A stretch of 64,000 bases of DNA from Roseicella aerolata (GTDB taxonomy: Bacteria > Pseudomonadota > Alphaproteobacteria > Acetobacterales > Acetobacteraceae), in the NCBI RefSeq assembly GCF_020523605.1, contig NZ_JAJAQI010000020.1:1-64000 (forward strand). Direction: 5' to 3'. Below, piece after piece: positions 7,179 through 15,448 of the stretch. Within the stretch, counting starts at the first letter, position 1. The number at the start of each line of letters is the position of its first letter. A program made the position numbers and the translations under genes. Under the pieces are notes generated by a model that saw nothing but the letters and a program-made list of their open reading frames with translations, ran no database searches and was not told the origin of the DNA.

Positions 7179-9605
7179 TCAGGCGCTGCCACGCGCGCCC
7201 AGCAGCGCCGCGACTTGGTCCGTTAGCTGCGCCCCGGTCACCGGCTTGCGCAGCAGGGTGAAGCTTCCCTCCACCGATTGCCCGACAGCCAGCGCCGCCG
7301 CGTCGCCGGCATAGCCCGTGACGAGAATGGCAGGCAGTCCGGGCCGCAGGCGGTGCGCCTCGCGGATCAGGGTGACGCCGTCGATGCCTTCCATGGCGAG
7401 GTCGGACACCAGCAGGTCGCAGCCCAGCCCCTGTTCGAGCCGGGCAAGGGCCATTCCGCCATCCGCCAGGTCGGTCACGCTGTAGCCGGCATCCCGGAGC
7501 TGGGCGGCCAGCACCTCCCGCACCGCCGGTTCGTCATCCACCAGCAGCACCCGGGCGGATGGTACCGCACTGCCCGGCTCGGCTCTTCGCGGCTGTGGCG
7601 CCACCAGGCCGGGCTCGGCTGCCGTGGCCGGCAGCCAGAGGCAGATCCGCGTGCCCTGCCCGGGCTCGCTCTCGATGGTCATCCGGCCGCCCGACCCTTC
7701 GGCGAAGCTGCGCGCCATGGCCAGGCCGAGGCCGGTACCCTTGCCGGCCGGCTTGGTGGTGAAGAAGGGTTCGCCGGCGCGGGCCAGCGTCGCGGCATCC
7801 ATGCCTGTCCCGGTATCGGCCACCATCACGCGGACATAGTCGCCCGGGTGGAGCCCATTGGCCTCTTCGGGCCCGATGGTCACCAACCGGGCCGCGAGGG
7901 TGAGCCGGCCACCCTCCTCCATCGCATCGCGCGCATTGGTGGCCAGGTTGACCAGCACCGTCTCCAACTGGCCCCGGTCAGCGAGCACGGGCGGCAGGCC
8001 CGCGGGGGCCTCCACCTCCACCCGGATGCGGACGCCGAGCGTCGCCGCCAGCACCTCCCGCAGCCCCGTCAGCAGGGCGCCGACATCCAGCCGGTCCGCC
8101 CGCAACTCCTCGCGTCGGGAGAAGGCGAGCAACCGGCGGGTGATGGACTCGCCACGCCGCGCCGCCTCCTCGACCATCCCGGTCAGCCGGGCCACCGCGG
8201 CCGGGTCGCCGGCCCGGCGGGAGATCAGGGCGACGCCGCCCAGCACCGCCTGCAGGACATTGTTGAAATCATGCGCGATGCCGCCGGCGAGCTGGCCGAC
8301 CGCCTGCAGCTTCTGCGCCTGCAGCAGCTGCGCCTCGGTGTTGCGCCGCTCCTGCATCTCGGCCTCCAGCCGCGCATTGGCCTGCCGCAGCGCGCGGGTG
8401 CGCTCGGCCACGCGGTGTTCCAGCACCTGGGCATGGTGGCGCAACTCGTCCTCCCGCTGCTGCAGCGCCGAGGCCATGCCGTTGAAGGCGGCGGCAAGCT
8501 GGCCGAATTCGGCATGGGCATCCGCGCCGGGCGCGCGGGCCGCCAGATCCCCGCTGCGCCAGCGCCGCGCCGCCGCCAACAGGGCCTTGGTGGGATCGGT
8601 GATGAAGCGCCGCGCGATCAGCAGGGTGAGCCCGAAGGCCAGCAGGCTGCCGCTGCCGAGGATCAGCACGCCCTGCAGCAGCGCGCGCTCGATGTCGCGC
8701 AGCAGCTCCTTTTCCTCGAAGCCGACCACGGCCGCGATGCGGTGGTTCTCCGCGACCGGCGGCGCATAGCCGATGAGGCGGGTCGCACCGTCGATGCTGC
8801 GCAGCCGGAGGGTACCCGGTGCCTCGGCGCCCAGGAGGGGCGCGGCGGCAGGCGGGAAGGAGCGGCCGACGAACTCGTCATGGCGGATATCGCGCGCCAG
8901 GATGATGCCCTCGGCATCCGCCAGTGTGAGAACCCCGTTCGCCAGGAAGGGCGAGCCGGCGCGCTTCATGCGGTGGAGCGCCTGTTCGAGCCAGCCGAGC
9001 TCGATCGCCGCGACCAGCGTGCTGCCGCTGACCGGCCCGGCTGCCTCCAGCGGCAGGTAGAAAGGCAGCACGCCCGCCGGCGTGGCGGCGGTGCGGGTGT
9101 GGCGTCCCGCGACGAAGCGTTGTGCCGCCCGGGCCGCGGTGACCCAGGCAGCGCCGGCTTCCTGGGCAGCGAGACCTGGCTCGGAGGCGCAGGCAATACG
9201 CCCTGCCGCATCCACCAGGGCGATGAAGGCATAACCGGGCGCATGACGGCGCAGATCGGCGAGGTGTCGGTCGCAGCCGGGTGCCAGCAGCCGCACCTCC
9301 GGGCTTTCGGTGGCGGCGCCGAGCAGGATGCGCGCGCCCTGCGCAATGCCGTCGAGATTGCCGGCCAGGAGCTGCGCCTGCTGGATGGCGAGGTCGTTGA
9401 GCTGCGCCTTGCGGTCCGCCCACTGGCTCCAGGCGATCGCGACCTGCATGGCCAGGATCGGCAGGAGGGAGGTGGCGATGATCAACAGCAGCCGCGTTGA
9501 CAGCCGCACGCCTCCGCGCCGCAAGCACCAGCGCCGGAGCAGCGGGCGGCGCACCGCAGGCCGGGCGGGCACGCCCTGGTCGGTGACGGTGAACGCCTGA
9601 CGCAT
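7179..9605 (-). CDS. Hybrid sensor histidine kinase with receiver domain
   Basis: An 808-residue membrane kinase. The order is: TM helix (LLLIIATSLLPILAMQVAIAW, about 40-60), a periplasmic sensor of about 230 residues (probably dCache-like), a second TM (LILGSGSLLAFGLTLLIARRF), a HAMP-like linker, a coiled coil, then the kinase. The phospho-acceptor box is GGIAHDFNNVLQ, the N box NLATNARDAM, the G boxes ADTGTGMD and GKGTGLGLA with FFTTKP between. The C terminus is a receiver domain (LLVDDEPAVRE, acceptor Asp in LLVSDLAMEG, Lys in LLRKPV). No separate response regulator is adjacent, so output partner is unknown. The sensed ligand is unknown. Confidence 0.88.
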   Translation of the reverse strand: MRQAFTVTDQGVPARPAVRRPLLRRWCLRRGGVRLSTRLLLIIATSLLPILAMQVAIAWSQWADRKAQLNDLAIQQAQLLAGNLDGIAQGARILLGAATESPEVRLLAPGCDRHLADLRRHAPGYAFIALVDAAGRIACASEPGLAAQEAGAAWVTAARAAQRFVAGRHTRTAATPAGVLPFYLPLEAAGPVSGSTLVAAIELGWLEQALHRMKRAGSPFLANGVLTLADAEGIILARDIRHDEFVGRSFPPAAAPLLGAEAPGTLRLRSIDGATRLIGYAPPVAENHRIAAVVGFEEKELLRDIERALLQGVLILGSGSLLAFGLTLLIARRFITDPTKALLAAARRWRSGDLAARAPGADAHAEFGQLAAAFNGMASALQQREDELRHHAQVLEHRVAERTRALRQANARLEAEMQERRNTEAQLLQAQKLQAVGQLAGGIAHDFNNVLQAVLGGVALISRRAGDPAAVARLTGMVEEAARRGESITRRLLAFSRREELRADRLDVGALLTGLREVLAATLGVRIRVEVEAPAGLPPVLADRGQLETVLVNLATNARDAMEEGGRLTLAARLVTIGPEEANGLHPGDYVRVMVADTGTGMDAATLARAGEPFFTTKPAGKGTGLGLAMARSFAEGSGGRMTIESEPGQGTRICLWLPATAAEPGLVAPQPRRAEPGSAVPSARVLLVDDEPAVREVLAAQLRDAGYSVTDLADGGMALARLEQGLGCDLLVSDLAMEGIDGVTLIREAHRLRPGLPAILVTGYAGDAAALAVGQSVEGSFTLLRKPVTGAQLTDQVAALLGARGSA

Positions 9606-9770
9606 GCGGACTCATGACCTTGAAGTTAATAACGGACGACAAACTACCTTTTTCGTTGAGGGATTGGTTTCACGCCGCCGAGAGCCTCGCCCGGGCCCGC
9701 ACGGCCCGCCTGTCTCTTGCGGGGCATGCAATCGAGTGACGGCCGTGCCGCTTGCCAGAGCACCGGCGGA

Positions 9771-9790
9771 TGTTATGTAATAACGTCATG
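9771..9790 (+). promoter_or_regulatory. Candidate Zur operator
   Basis: GTTATGTAATAAC (9772-9784) is an inverted repeat GTTAT/ATAAC with a 3-base centre in an otherwise GC-rich region. It is directly upstream of the zinc ABC-transporter genes. Fur-family Zur boxes of proteobacteria are AT-rich palindromes containing GTTAT...ATAAC halves, so zinc repression is the natural reading. It ends 4 bases before the first ATG, where a bound repressor would block transcription or initiation. Confidence 0.6.
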
Positions 9791-9907
9791 CCTTGGCCTT
9801 TTCCCGATCCGCTCGCCCTCTCCTCGGGCGCCGGTGCCCGCCTGGTGCTGGCCGGGCTGGTTGCGGCCGCGCTCTGGGGGGCCGTGGCCTGGGCAATGGC
9901 AGCATGA
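9788..9907 (+). CDS. 39-residue membrane leader protein of the zinc operon
   Basis: The frame encodes MPWPFPDPLALSSG followed by one hydrophobic helix (LVLAGLVAAALWGAVAWAM). Its TGA overlaps the znuC start as ATGA, and the gene follows the Zur-like palindrome immediately. Both facts support a real, translationally coupled gene rather than chance. I do not recognise the family. It could be a small accessory subunit of the zinc transporter or a translational leader. No good Shine-Dalgarno is visible, and the start may be nearly leaderless. Confidence 0.5.
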   Translation: MPWPFPDPLALSSGAGARLVLAGLVAAALWGAVAWAMAA

Positions 9908-10644
9908 ATCCGGCCGAGATCCGCCTGACCGACCTGACGCTGACCCATGCGCGGCGGCCGGCGGTGCATCACGTCTCCGGCCGCTTCGCGCCGGGCAGCC
10001 TGACCGCCGTGGTGGGGCCGAACGGGGCAGGCAAGTCCACCCTCCTGCGGGCCCTGGCCGGCCTGCACCGGCCGGAGACCGGCCGGATCGAGGGGGCGGC
10101 CGGCCAGATCGCGCTGCTGCCGCAGGCCGCGGCGGTGGACCGGGCCTTCCCTATCGCCTGCCTTGATGTCGTGCTCTTCGGCCTCTGGGGTGAGACGGGG
10201 GCCTTCCGCGCCATCGGCCGGGCGGGGCGGGAGCGGGCGCGGGCGGCGCTGGCTGCGGTCGGCCTTGCGGGCTTCGAGGCCCGGCCGGCCGGCAGCCTTT
10301 CCGCCGGGCAGTTCCAGCGGCTGCTCTTCGCCCGCCTGCTGCTGCAGGACGCGCCGGTAATCCTGCTGGACGAGCCCTTTAACGCGCTTGATGCCCGGAC
10401 CGCCGCCGATCTGCTGGCCATGGTGCATCGCTGGCATGGCGAGGGGCGCACCGTGGTCGCGGTGCTGCACGACCTGGACCTGGTGCGGCGCGAATTCCCG
10501 CTGAGCCTGCTGCTGGCGCGCGACTGCCTGGGCTGGGGCCCGACTGCCGAGGTGCTGACCGCGGCCAACCGGCTGCGCGCCCGCATGATGGCGGAGGCCT
10601 GGGCCGCGGAGCCCGAGCCCTGCGAACGGCGGGACGCGGCCTGA
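9904..10644 (+). CDS. znuC: Zinc ABC transporter ATP-binding protein
   Basis: A 246-residue ABC ATPase: Walker A GPNGAGKST (about 36-44), signature LSAGQFQR, Walker B VILLDEPFNALD, and H-loop VLHDLDLV. The signature Gln-Phe-Gln variant and overall length fit metal-uptake ATPases of the ZnuC/MntB/TroB group, and the adjacent permease supports zinc or manganese. The ATG at 9904 overlaps the stop of the 39-residue leader gene. The 3' end overlaps the permease start region. Zinc rather than manganese is inferred from the Zur-like site. Confidence 0.87.
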   Translation: MNPAEIRLTDLTLTHARRPAVHHVSGRFAPGSLTAVVGPNGAGKSTLLRALAGLHRPETGRIEGAAGQIALLPQAAAVDRAFPIACLDVVLFGLWGETGAFRAIGRAGRERARAALAAVGLAGFEARPAGSLSAGQFQRLLFARLLLQDAPVILLDEPFNALDARTAADLLAMVHRWHGEGRTVVAVLHDLDLVRREFPLSLLLARDCLGWGPTAEVLTAANRLRARMMAEAWAAEPEPCERRDAA

Positions 10645-11510
10645 TCCTCGATTTCCTCCTCGGCCCGTTCGTCGATTACGGCTTCCTGCGGCGCGCGCTG
10701 GTGGGCTGCCTGGCGCTGGCGGCCGCCGCGCCGCCGCTCGGCCTCTTCCTCATGCTGCGGCGAATGAGCCTGACGGCCGATGTGCTGGCGCATGGCATCC
10801 TGCCGGGCGTGGCGGCCGGTTTCCTGCTGGCCGGGCTTTCGCTGCCGGTCATGGCGGCGGGGGGCTTGGTCGCGGGGCTGGCCGTTGCCGTCGGGGCGGG
10901 CGCGCTCTCCCGGGCGACGGGCGGGCGGGAAGACGCGTCGCTCGCCGCGCTCTATCTGGTCGCGCTGGCGACAGGCGTCGCGCTGGTCTCCTGGCGGGGC
11001 AGCGCGGTCGAGCTCACCACCTTGCTCTTCGGCAGCGTGCTGGGCGTGGACGATGCGGCGCTGCTGCTGATGGCGGGCAGCTCGACCGTGACGCTGGTGG
11101 CGCTGGCCTTCGCCTGGCGGCCGCTGGTGCTGGAATGCTTCGACCCCGGCTTCGCCCAGGCGGTCGGCGCGCGCGGCGCCTGGTGGCATGCGGGCTTCCT
11201 GGCGCTGGTGGTGCTGAACCTGATCGCGGCCTTCCAGGCGCTGGGGACATTGATGGCCGTCGGGCTGATGATGTTGCCGGCGATCGCGGCGCGGCACTGG
11301 GCGCGGCAGGTGGGTGGGATGACCTATGCCGCCGTCGCGATCGCCGCGGCCAGCGCCTATGGCGGCCTGCTGTTTTCCTTCCATGCGGATGTGCCGAGCG
11401 GGCCCGCGGTGGTGCTGGCAGCGGGCTTCGCCTGGCTGCTCTCGGTCTTGTGTGGGCCGGTGGACGGGCTGCTGCCGCGGCTGCTGCGCCGGCCGCATCT
11501 GGCCGGGTGA
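10641..11510 (+). CDS. znuB: Zinc ABC transporter permease, apparent CTG start
   Basis: About 289 residues, ABC-3 family, with roughly eight membrane helices. The conserved N-terminal text LDFLLGPFVDYGFLRRALVGC of this family begins immediately after the znuC stop, but that frame has no ATG, GTG or TTG there. CTG at 10641 overlaps the znuC TGA (CTGA), so I take it as the start. The first standard start is GTG 10701, which would remove about 20 residues the family normally has. DVLAHGILPGVAAGFLLAG and ALGTLMAVGLMMLPAIAA are family hallmarks. No periplasmic znuA gene lies nearby. Confidence 0.8.
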   Translation: MILDFLLGPFVDYGFLRRALVGCLALAAAAPPLGLFLMLRRMSLTADVLAHGILPGVAAGFLLAGLSLPVMAAGGLVAGLAVAVGAGALSRATGGREDASLAALYLVALATGVALVSWRGSAVELTTLLFGSVLGVDDAALLLMAGSSTVTLVALAFAWRPLVLECFDPGFAQAVGARGAWWHAGFLALVVLNLIAAFQALGTLMAVGLMMLPAIAARHWARQVGGMTYAAVAIAAASAYGGLLFSFHADVPSGPAVVLAAGFAWLLSVLCGPVDGLLPRLLRRPHLAG

Positions 11511-11560
11511 AGCGCCGGCGGCGGCTGCGGTAGCCTTTCCCGCCTCGGGAGGAACCGCAC

Positions 11561-12025
11561 ATGTCCGAAACCAGCCCCGCCTTCGCCCCCGTCCTGCGTG
11601 CGCCCGGGGAGGGAGCGCGGAACCACGCCTTCGGCGAGCGCCTGATCCGCATCCGGAGCGCCGAGACCGCCGGCCGCTTCGCCTTGTGGGAGGAGCCGGT
11701 GCCGCCCGGCATGGGCCCGCCCTTGCATGTCCACCACAGGGAAGACGAGTTCTTCCAGGTGCTGTCCGGCCGCTTCCGCTTCCGCTGCGGCGCGACGGTC
11801 GGGGAAGGCGGGGAGGGGACCGCCGCCTTCCTGCCACGGGGCGTGCCGCATGCCTTCCGCAATATCGGAACCACGCCCGGACTGCTGCTGATCGGCGTGA
11901 CGCCCGGTGGGTTCGAGGAGTTCTTCCTGGAGGTGGCGGATGCGGGCGTCACCGACCCTGCCGCCGCGGCGGCGATCGGCGCGCGCTATGGGCTGGACTT
12001 CGTCGGCCCGCCGCTGGAGGAGTGA
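11561..12025 (+). CDS. Cupin-domain protein
   Basis: A 154-residue single-domain cupin. Motif 1 is PPLHVHHREDEFFQVLSG, supplying two metal-binding His and a Glu, and motif 2 is PRGVPHAFRNIG with the third His. Such small cupins act as isomerases, dioxygenases or binding proteins, and the sequence alone does not say which. It begins 50 bases after znuB with a good GGGAGGAACCGCAC ribosome binding site. It may be read through from the zinc genes or independent. A metal-related role is only suggestive. Confidence 0.75.
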   Translation: MSETSPAFAPVLRAPGEGARNHAFGERLIRIRSAETAGRFALWEEPVPPGMGPPLHVHHREDEFFQVLSGRFRFRCGATVGEGGEGTAAFLPRGVPHAFRNIGTTPGLLLIGVTPGGFEEFFLEVADAGVTDPAAAAAIGARYGLDFVGPPLEE

Positions 12026-12106
12026 GCGGCGCGGCCGACCGGCATGCACCTTCGCCAGGGCTGACCTGGCTCTCTGCCGCCATCCCCTGGGGCGCGCAGC
12101 GGAAAA

Positions 12107-12135
12107 GGATTGCTCGGCTGAGGGCCGGGCAATCC
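12107..12135. terminator. Hairpin between convergent cupin and binding-protein genes
   Basis: GGATTGCTCGGC (12107-12118) pairs with GCCGGGCAATCC (12124-12135) with one G-T wobble and a 5-base loop. It lies between two converging genes and could terminate both; no long T-tract follows on either strand. Confidence 0.5.
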
Positions 12136-12159
12136 CCTGCTGTCCGTGTCCGGCGGTGC

Positions 12160-13761
12160 TTACCGCGCCCGCTCGATGTTCCACATCACGGGGAAGCCGA
12201 AATCGATCACGCCCTTCAGCTCGGCACGCCAGACCGCCGGGCTGCGGAACTGGCCGCTGATCGGGAAGGTGACGTTCTCGATCGCCAGCCTCTGCAACTC
12301 GGCCGCCAGCGCCTTGCGCTTCGCCGGGTCGCTCTCGGCCGCATAGGCCTCCAGCACCGGCTTCATCGCCTCCACGCAATAGCCCCAGGGCTGGTTGTTG
12401 GTGCAGTTGTAGCCGATGCCGACATTGGACAGCGGGTCGGACATGTCGAAGCCGGTATAGACCACTGGCACTAGGTTCCAGCCGCCGCGCTCGATCGGCT
12501 CCCGCGCCACCCAGCGGCCGGCGATGGAGGACCAGTCGGAAGCCTGGACATCCAGGTTGATGCCGGCGCGCTTCAGCCGGTCGATCACCACCAGCGCCAT
12601 CGGGTTGATCAGCGCGGAATCCGCGGGCTGCAGGATGACGACGCGCTCATTGTTGTAGCCGGCTTCCTGCAGGAGGGCCCGGGCGCGCTCCAGGCTGGGC
12701 TGGCGGATGATGTCGCCGCCGGCCTCGTTCGTATAGGTCGTGCCGCACATGAAGATGGAGACGCAGTCGGGGGAGGCCATGCCCTCTGGCAGGCCGTGCG
12801 CCGCCACGATCTCGGTGCGGTCGAGCGCCGCCTGCACGGCGCGGCGCATGGCGAGATTGTTGAAGGGCGGCAGGTGGTGGTTGATCGAGACGCCGCCCAT
12901 GATCTGGGAGATGCCGCCGGCCTGGGACAGCACCAGGTTCCGGTCGCGTCGGAAGCGCGGCAGGTAGTCGAAGGGCGCGTATTCCAGGTAATCGACCTCG
13001 CCCTGCGTCAGGGCCGCGGCGCGCAGGGAAACGTCTGTCATGGTCAGGAACTCGACGCGCTCGGCCAGCGGCCGCTTGCCGCCGGCGAGCCCGTCCGCCG
13101 CTTCCTCCCGCGGCTTGTAGGCGGGGTTGCGGCGGAAATGGGTGCGCTCGCCGGGAACCCAGGCATCCCGGTCGAAGAGGAAGGGGCCGCTGCCCATGAT
13201 CTCCCGCACCGGCGTGGTGGGCGGCGTCGCATTGGCGATACGCGCCGGCATGACGAAGGGCACATGCACGCTCGGCTTGCCCAGCGCCTCGATGACATGG
13301 CCGAAGGGCTGCGAGAGTTCGAGCACGAAGGTGGCGGGATCGACGACCTTGATGTCCCGGGTCGCGGCCATCATGCGGCGGCCGATCGAATCGCGCTGGC
13401 CCCAGCGGCGGATGGAGGCGACGGCATCCTCCGCCGTCACCGCCGTGCCGTCATGGAATTCGAGGCCGGAGCGCAGCCGGAAGGTCCAGACCATGCGGTC
13501 CGGGCTGGCCTGCCAGGACTCCAGCATCTGCGGCCGGTACTCGCCCTTGCTGTCCATGGCGACGAGCGTGTCGAAGACCATGTAGGCGAAATTGCGCGTG
13601 ACGAAGCTGGGGCTGGCAATCGGGTCGAGATTCTGCAGCCCGACATTGACCACCAGCCGGATCGGCCGGTCGCGCTGCTGCGCATCGGCATGGCCGGCGG
13701 AAAGGGCAAGGCCCAGGGCGAGGGGCGTGGCGGCCAGCAGGCCGCGCCAGATGCGAAGCAT
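12160..13761 (-). CDS. ABC transporter periplasmic binding protein, peptide/nickel type
   Basis: A 533-residue SBP_bac_5 (DppA/OppA-like) protein with signal peptide (LLAATPLALGLALSAGHADA, cleavage near residue 27). Family marks include PIRLVVNVGLQNLDPI, MLESWQASPDRMVWTFRLR and SGLEFHDGTAVTAEDAVASI. No permease or ATPase gene is adjacent, so it either uses remote partners or is an orphan. It is the last gene of a minus-strand cluster with a NodB deacetylase and two SDRs, 14 bases from the deacetylase. Small peptides, sugars or amide compounds are possible ligands. Confidence 0.85.
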   Translation of the reverse strand: MLRIWRGLLAATPLALGLALSAGHADAQQRDRPIRLVVNVGLQNLDPIASPSFVTRNFAYMVFDTLVAMDSKGEYRPQMLESWQASPDRMVWTFRLRSGLEFHDGTAVTAEDAVASIRRWGQRDSIGRRMMAATRDIKVVDPATFVLELSQPFGHVIEALGKPSVHVPFVMPARIANATPPTTPVREIMGSGPFLFDRDAWVPGERTHFRRNPAYKPREEAADGLAGGKRPLAERVEFLTMTDVSLRAAALTQGEVDYLEYAPFDYLPRFRRDRNLVLSQAGGISQIMGGVSINHHLPPFNNLAMRRAVQAALDRTEIVAAHGLPEGMASPDCVSIFMCGTTYTNEAGGDIIRQPSLERARALLQEAGYNNERVVILQPADSALINPMALVVIDRLKRAGINLDVQASDWSSIAGRWVAREPIERGGWNLVPVVYTGFDMSDPLSNVGIGYNCTNNQPWGYCVEAMKPVLEAYAAESDPAKRKALAAELQRLAIENVTFPISGQFRSPAVWRAELKGVIDFGFPVMWNIERAR

Positions 13762-13775
13762 GATCGGGTCCCTTC

Positions 13776-14606
13776 TCAGCGCGTCTCGTGATGAGCCGCC
13801 CAGGCCTCGGCGACCTCCGTGCAGGTGGCGAACCAGACGCTCGGGAAATCGCGGATCCAGGCGATCATCTCGCGCAGCAGCGCGATGCGGCTGGGCCGGC
13901 CGGAGACCTGCGGGTGCATGACCAGGTTGTAGAGCCCGCCCCAGCGATGGATTTCCTGGAACTCGGTCTGGAAGATCTCCTTGATGTGGCTGTTGGTGAA
14001 GATCGGGCGCGGGCTCTTGATGGAGAAGAGCGCATAGGGCGCGTCGTCCAGGCTCCAGTGCCAGGGCAACTCGATCGGCCCCGGCCGGCCATCCGGCATG
14101 ACGTGCCGGTAGGGGTTGATGTCATCGAGCAGGGAGGAATCGTAGAGGAAGCCGTGCTTGTCGAGCAGGCGGATCAGGTTGTCGCTGGTCTCCCCGGCCG
14201 GTGAGCGATAGCCCTTCGGCACCACGCCGAGCACACGCTTCAGGCTGTCCAGCCCGCGCTCCATCTCCTCCACCTCCTTGTCGGGATGGGCGGGGTCGAT
14301 CCAGGCATGGCTGTAGCTGTGGTGGCCGATCTCATGGCCTTCCTTCAGCACCATCTCGCAGCGATCAGTGTGGTTCTCCACCGTCCAACCGGGGATGAAG
14401 AAGGTGGCGGGGACGCCGGCATCCTTCAGGGTCTCGAGGATCTTCGGCACGCCGACCTTCGCGCCGTATTTGCCCTGGCTGAGGATGCCGGGGCGGCGGA
14501 TGTTGTCCGGATCCCGCGCCATCCAGAGCGTCTCGGCATCGAAGTCGAAGGTCAGCGTGACGGCAACCCTCGCGCCCTCCGGCCAACGCACACGCATGTC
14601 GATCAT
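13776..14606 (-). CDS. NodB-type polysaccharide deacetylase family hydrolase
   Basis: A 276-residue NodB-homology hydrolase. The catalytic Asp/zinc motif is TLTFDFDAETLW and the zinc His pair is in HEIGHHSYSHAWID, followed by GYRSPAGETSDN. This subgroup includes the PuuE allantoinase and the HP0310-like deacetylases, which act on small cyclic amides or on peptidoglycan. The ATG at 14606 has GGGGAG at a good distance and lies 4 bases after the preceding SDR stop. An alternative in-frame ATG at 14621 would overlap that gene. In this context a soluble metabolic amidase role looks likelier than wall modification, but that is inference. Confidence 0.82.
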   Translation of the reverse strand: MIDMRVRWPEGARVAVTLTFDFDAETLWMARDPDNIRRPGILSQGKYGAKVGVPKILETLKDAGVPATFFIPGWTVENHTDRCEMVLKEGHEIGHHSYSHAWIDPAHPDKEVEEMERGLDSLKRVLGVVPKGYRSPAGETSDNLIRLLDKHGFLYDSSLLDDINPYRHVMPDGRPGPIELPWHWSLDDAPYALFSIKSPRPIFTNSHIKEIFQTEFQEIHRWGGLYNLVMHPQVSGRPSRIALLREMIAWIRDFPSVWFATCTEVAEAWAAHHETR

Positions 14607-14610
14607 CGGC

Positions 14611-15369
14611 TCACTCCCCATCCCGTGGCAGGTGTCGTCCCGCCAGCCAGCCGCCATCCACGCCGATCACCTGGCCGGTGACATAGGAGGCATCCTCCGA
14701 GGCCAGGAAGGCGATCACCGCCGCCACCTCCTCCGGCTTCGCCGCGCGCCGCAGCGGCGTCGGCTCCAGCACGGCGCGGCGGTAGTAGTCCTTCTGCAGG
14801 TGTCCCTCGGTCATCGCCGTCTCGATCACGCCGGGCGCCACGGCATTCACCAGGATGCCTGTCGGGCCGAGCTCGGCGGCGAGCTGGCGGGTGAGTTGGG
14901 CGATGCCGGCCTTGGCCACGGCATAGGCGGTGGTGCCCGGCACGCCGGCGATGCCGAAGACGGAGGAGACGGAGACGATCCGCCCGCCCGGCCGCGGAAG
15001 GTGCGGCAGCACGGCGCGTGTCACCCGCAGCACCGACGTCAGGTTGGTGTCGATGAAGCGCTCGATCAGCGCGTCATCGGACTCGGCGAGAGCCCGGGAG
15101 CCGCCGATGCCGGCATTGTTCACCAGGATGTCGATGCGACCGAAGGAATCGAGCGCAACGCGGGCCAGCCGCTCCCCCGCGCCGCGCTCCGCCAGGTCGA
15201 TCGCCAGCGCCCTGCCGCCGATCGCGGCCGCGGCGTCCGTGACGGCGGGCAGGCGGTCCGCCAGCAGTACCTGCGCGCCCTCCCGCGCCAGCCGGGCCGC
15301 GGTGGCGGCGCCGATGCCGCGCGCCGCGCCTGTCACGATGGCGGCGCGGCCGGTGAAGCGTCCGGGCAT
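14611..15369 (-). CDS. SDR-family oxidoreductase
   Basis: A 252-residue classical short-chain dehydrogenase. The cofactor motif is TGAARGIG, NNAG is present, and the catalytic set is SSVFG...YAVAK with Ser, Tyr and Lys in place; the C terminus SYVTGQVIGVDGGW is standard. It belongs to a co-oriented group: SDR, SDR, deacetylase, peptide-type binding protein. Adjacent tandem SDRs of the same length suggest duplication followed by divergence, and sequential oxidation or reduction of one imported substrate. Confidence 0.87.
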   Translation of the reverse strand: MPGRFTGRAAIVTGAARGIGAATAARLAREGAQVLLADRLPAVTDAAAAIGGRALAIDLAERGAGERLARVALDSFGRIDILVNNAGIGGSRALAESDDALIERFIDTNLTSVLRVTRAVLPHLPRPGGRIVSVSSVFGIAGVPGTTAYAVAKAGIAQLTRQLAAELGPTGILVNAVAPGVIETAMTEGHLQKDYYRRAVLEPTPLRRAAKPEEVAAVIAFLASEDASYVTGQVIGVDGGWLAGRHLPRDGE

Positions 15370-15448
15370 GATCCTGGACGCCTGATTCACGGTGCCGGTG
15401 CCCGGGCTGGCGCCCTGTGCTCCCTGCCGATCAGGTGTGTCAGGCGCG

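Noticed and set aside
13776-14606. Peptidoglycan or chitin deacetylase
   Set aside because: No signal peptide and the neighbours are soluble dehydrogenases and a receptor, so a cytoplasmic metabolic hydrolase fits better.
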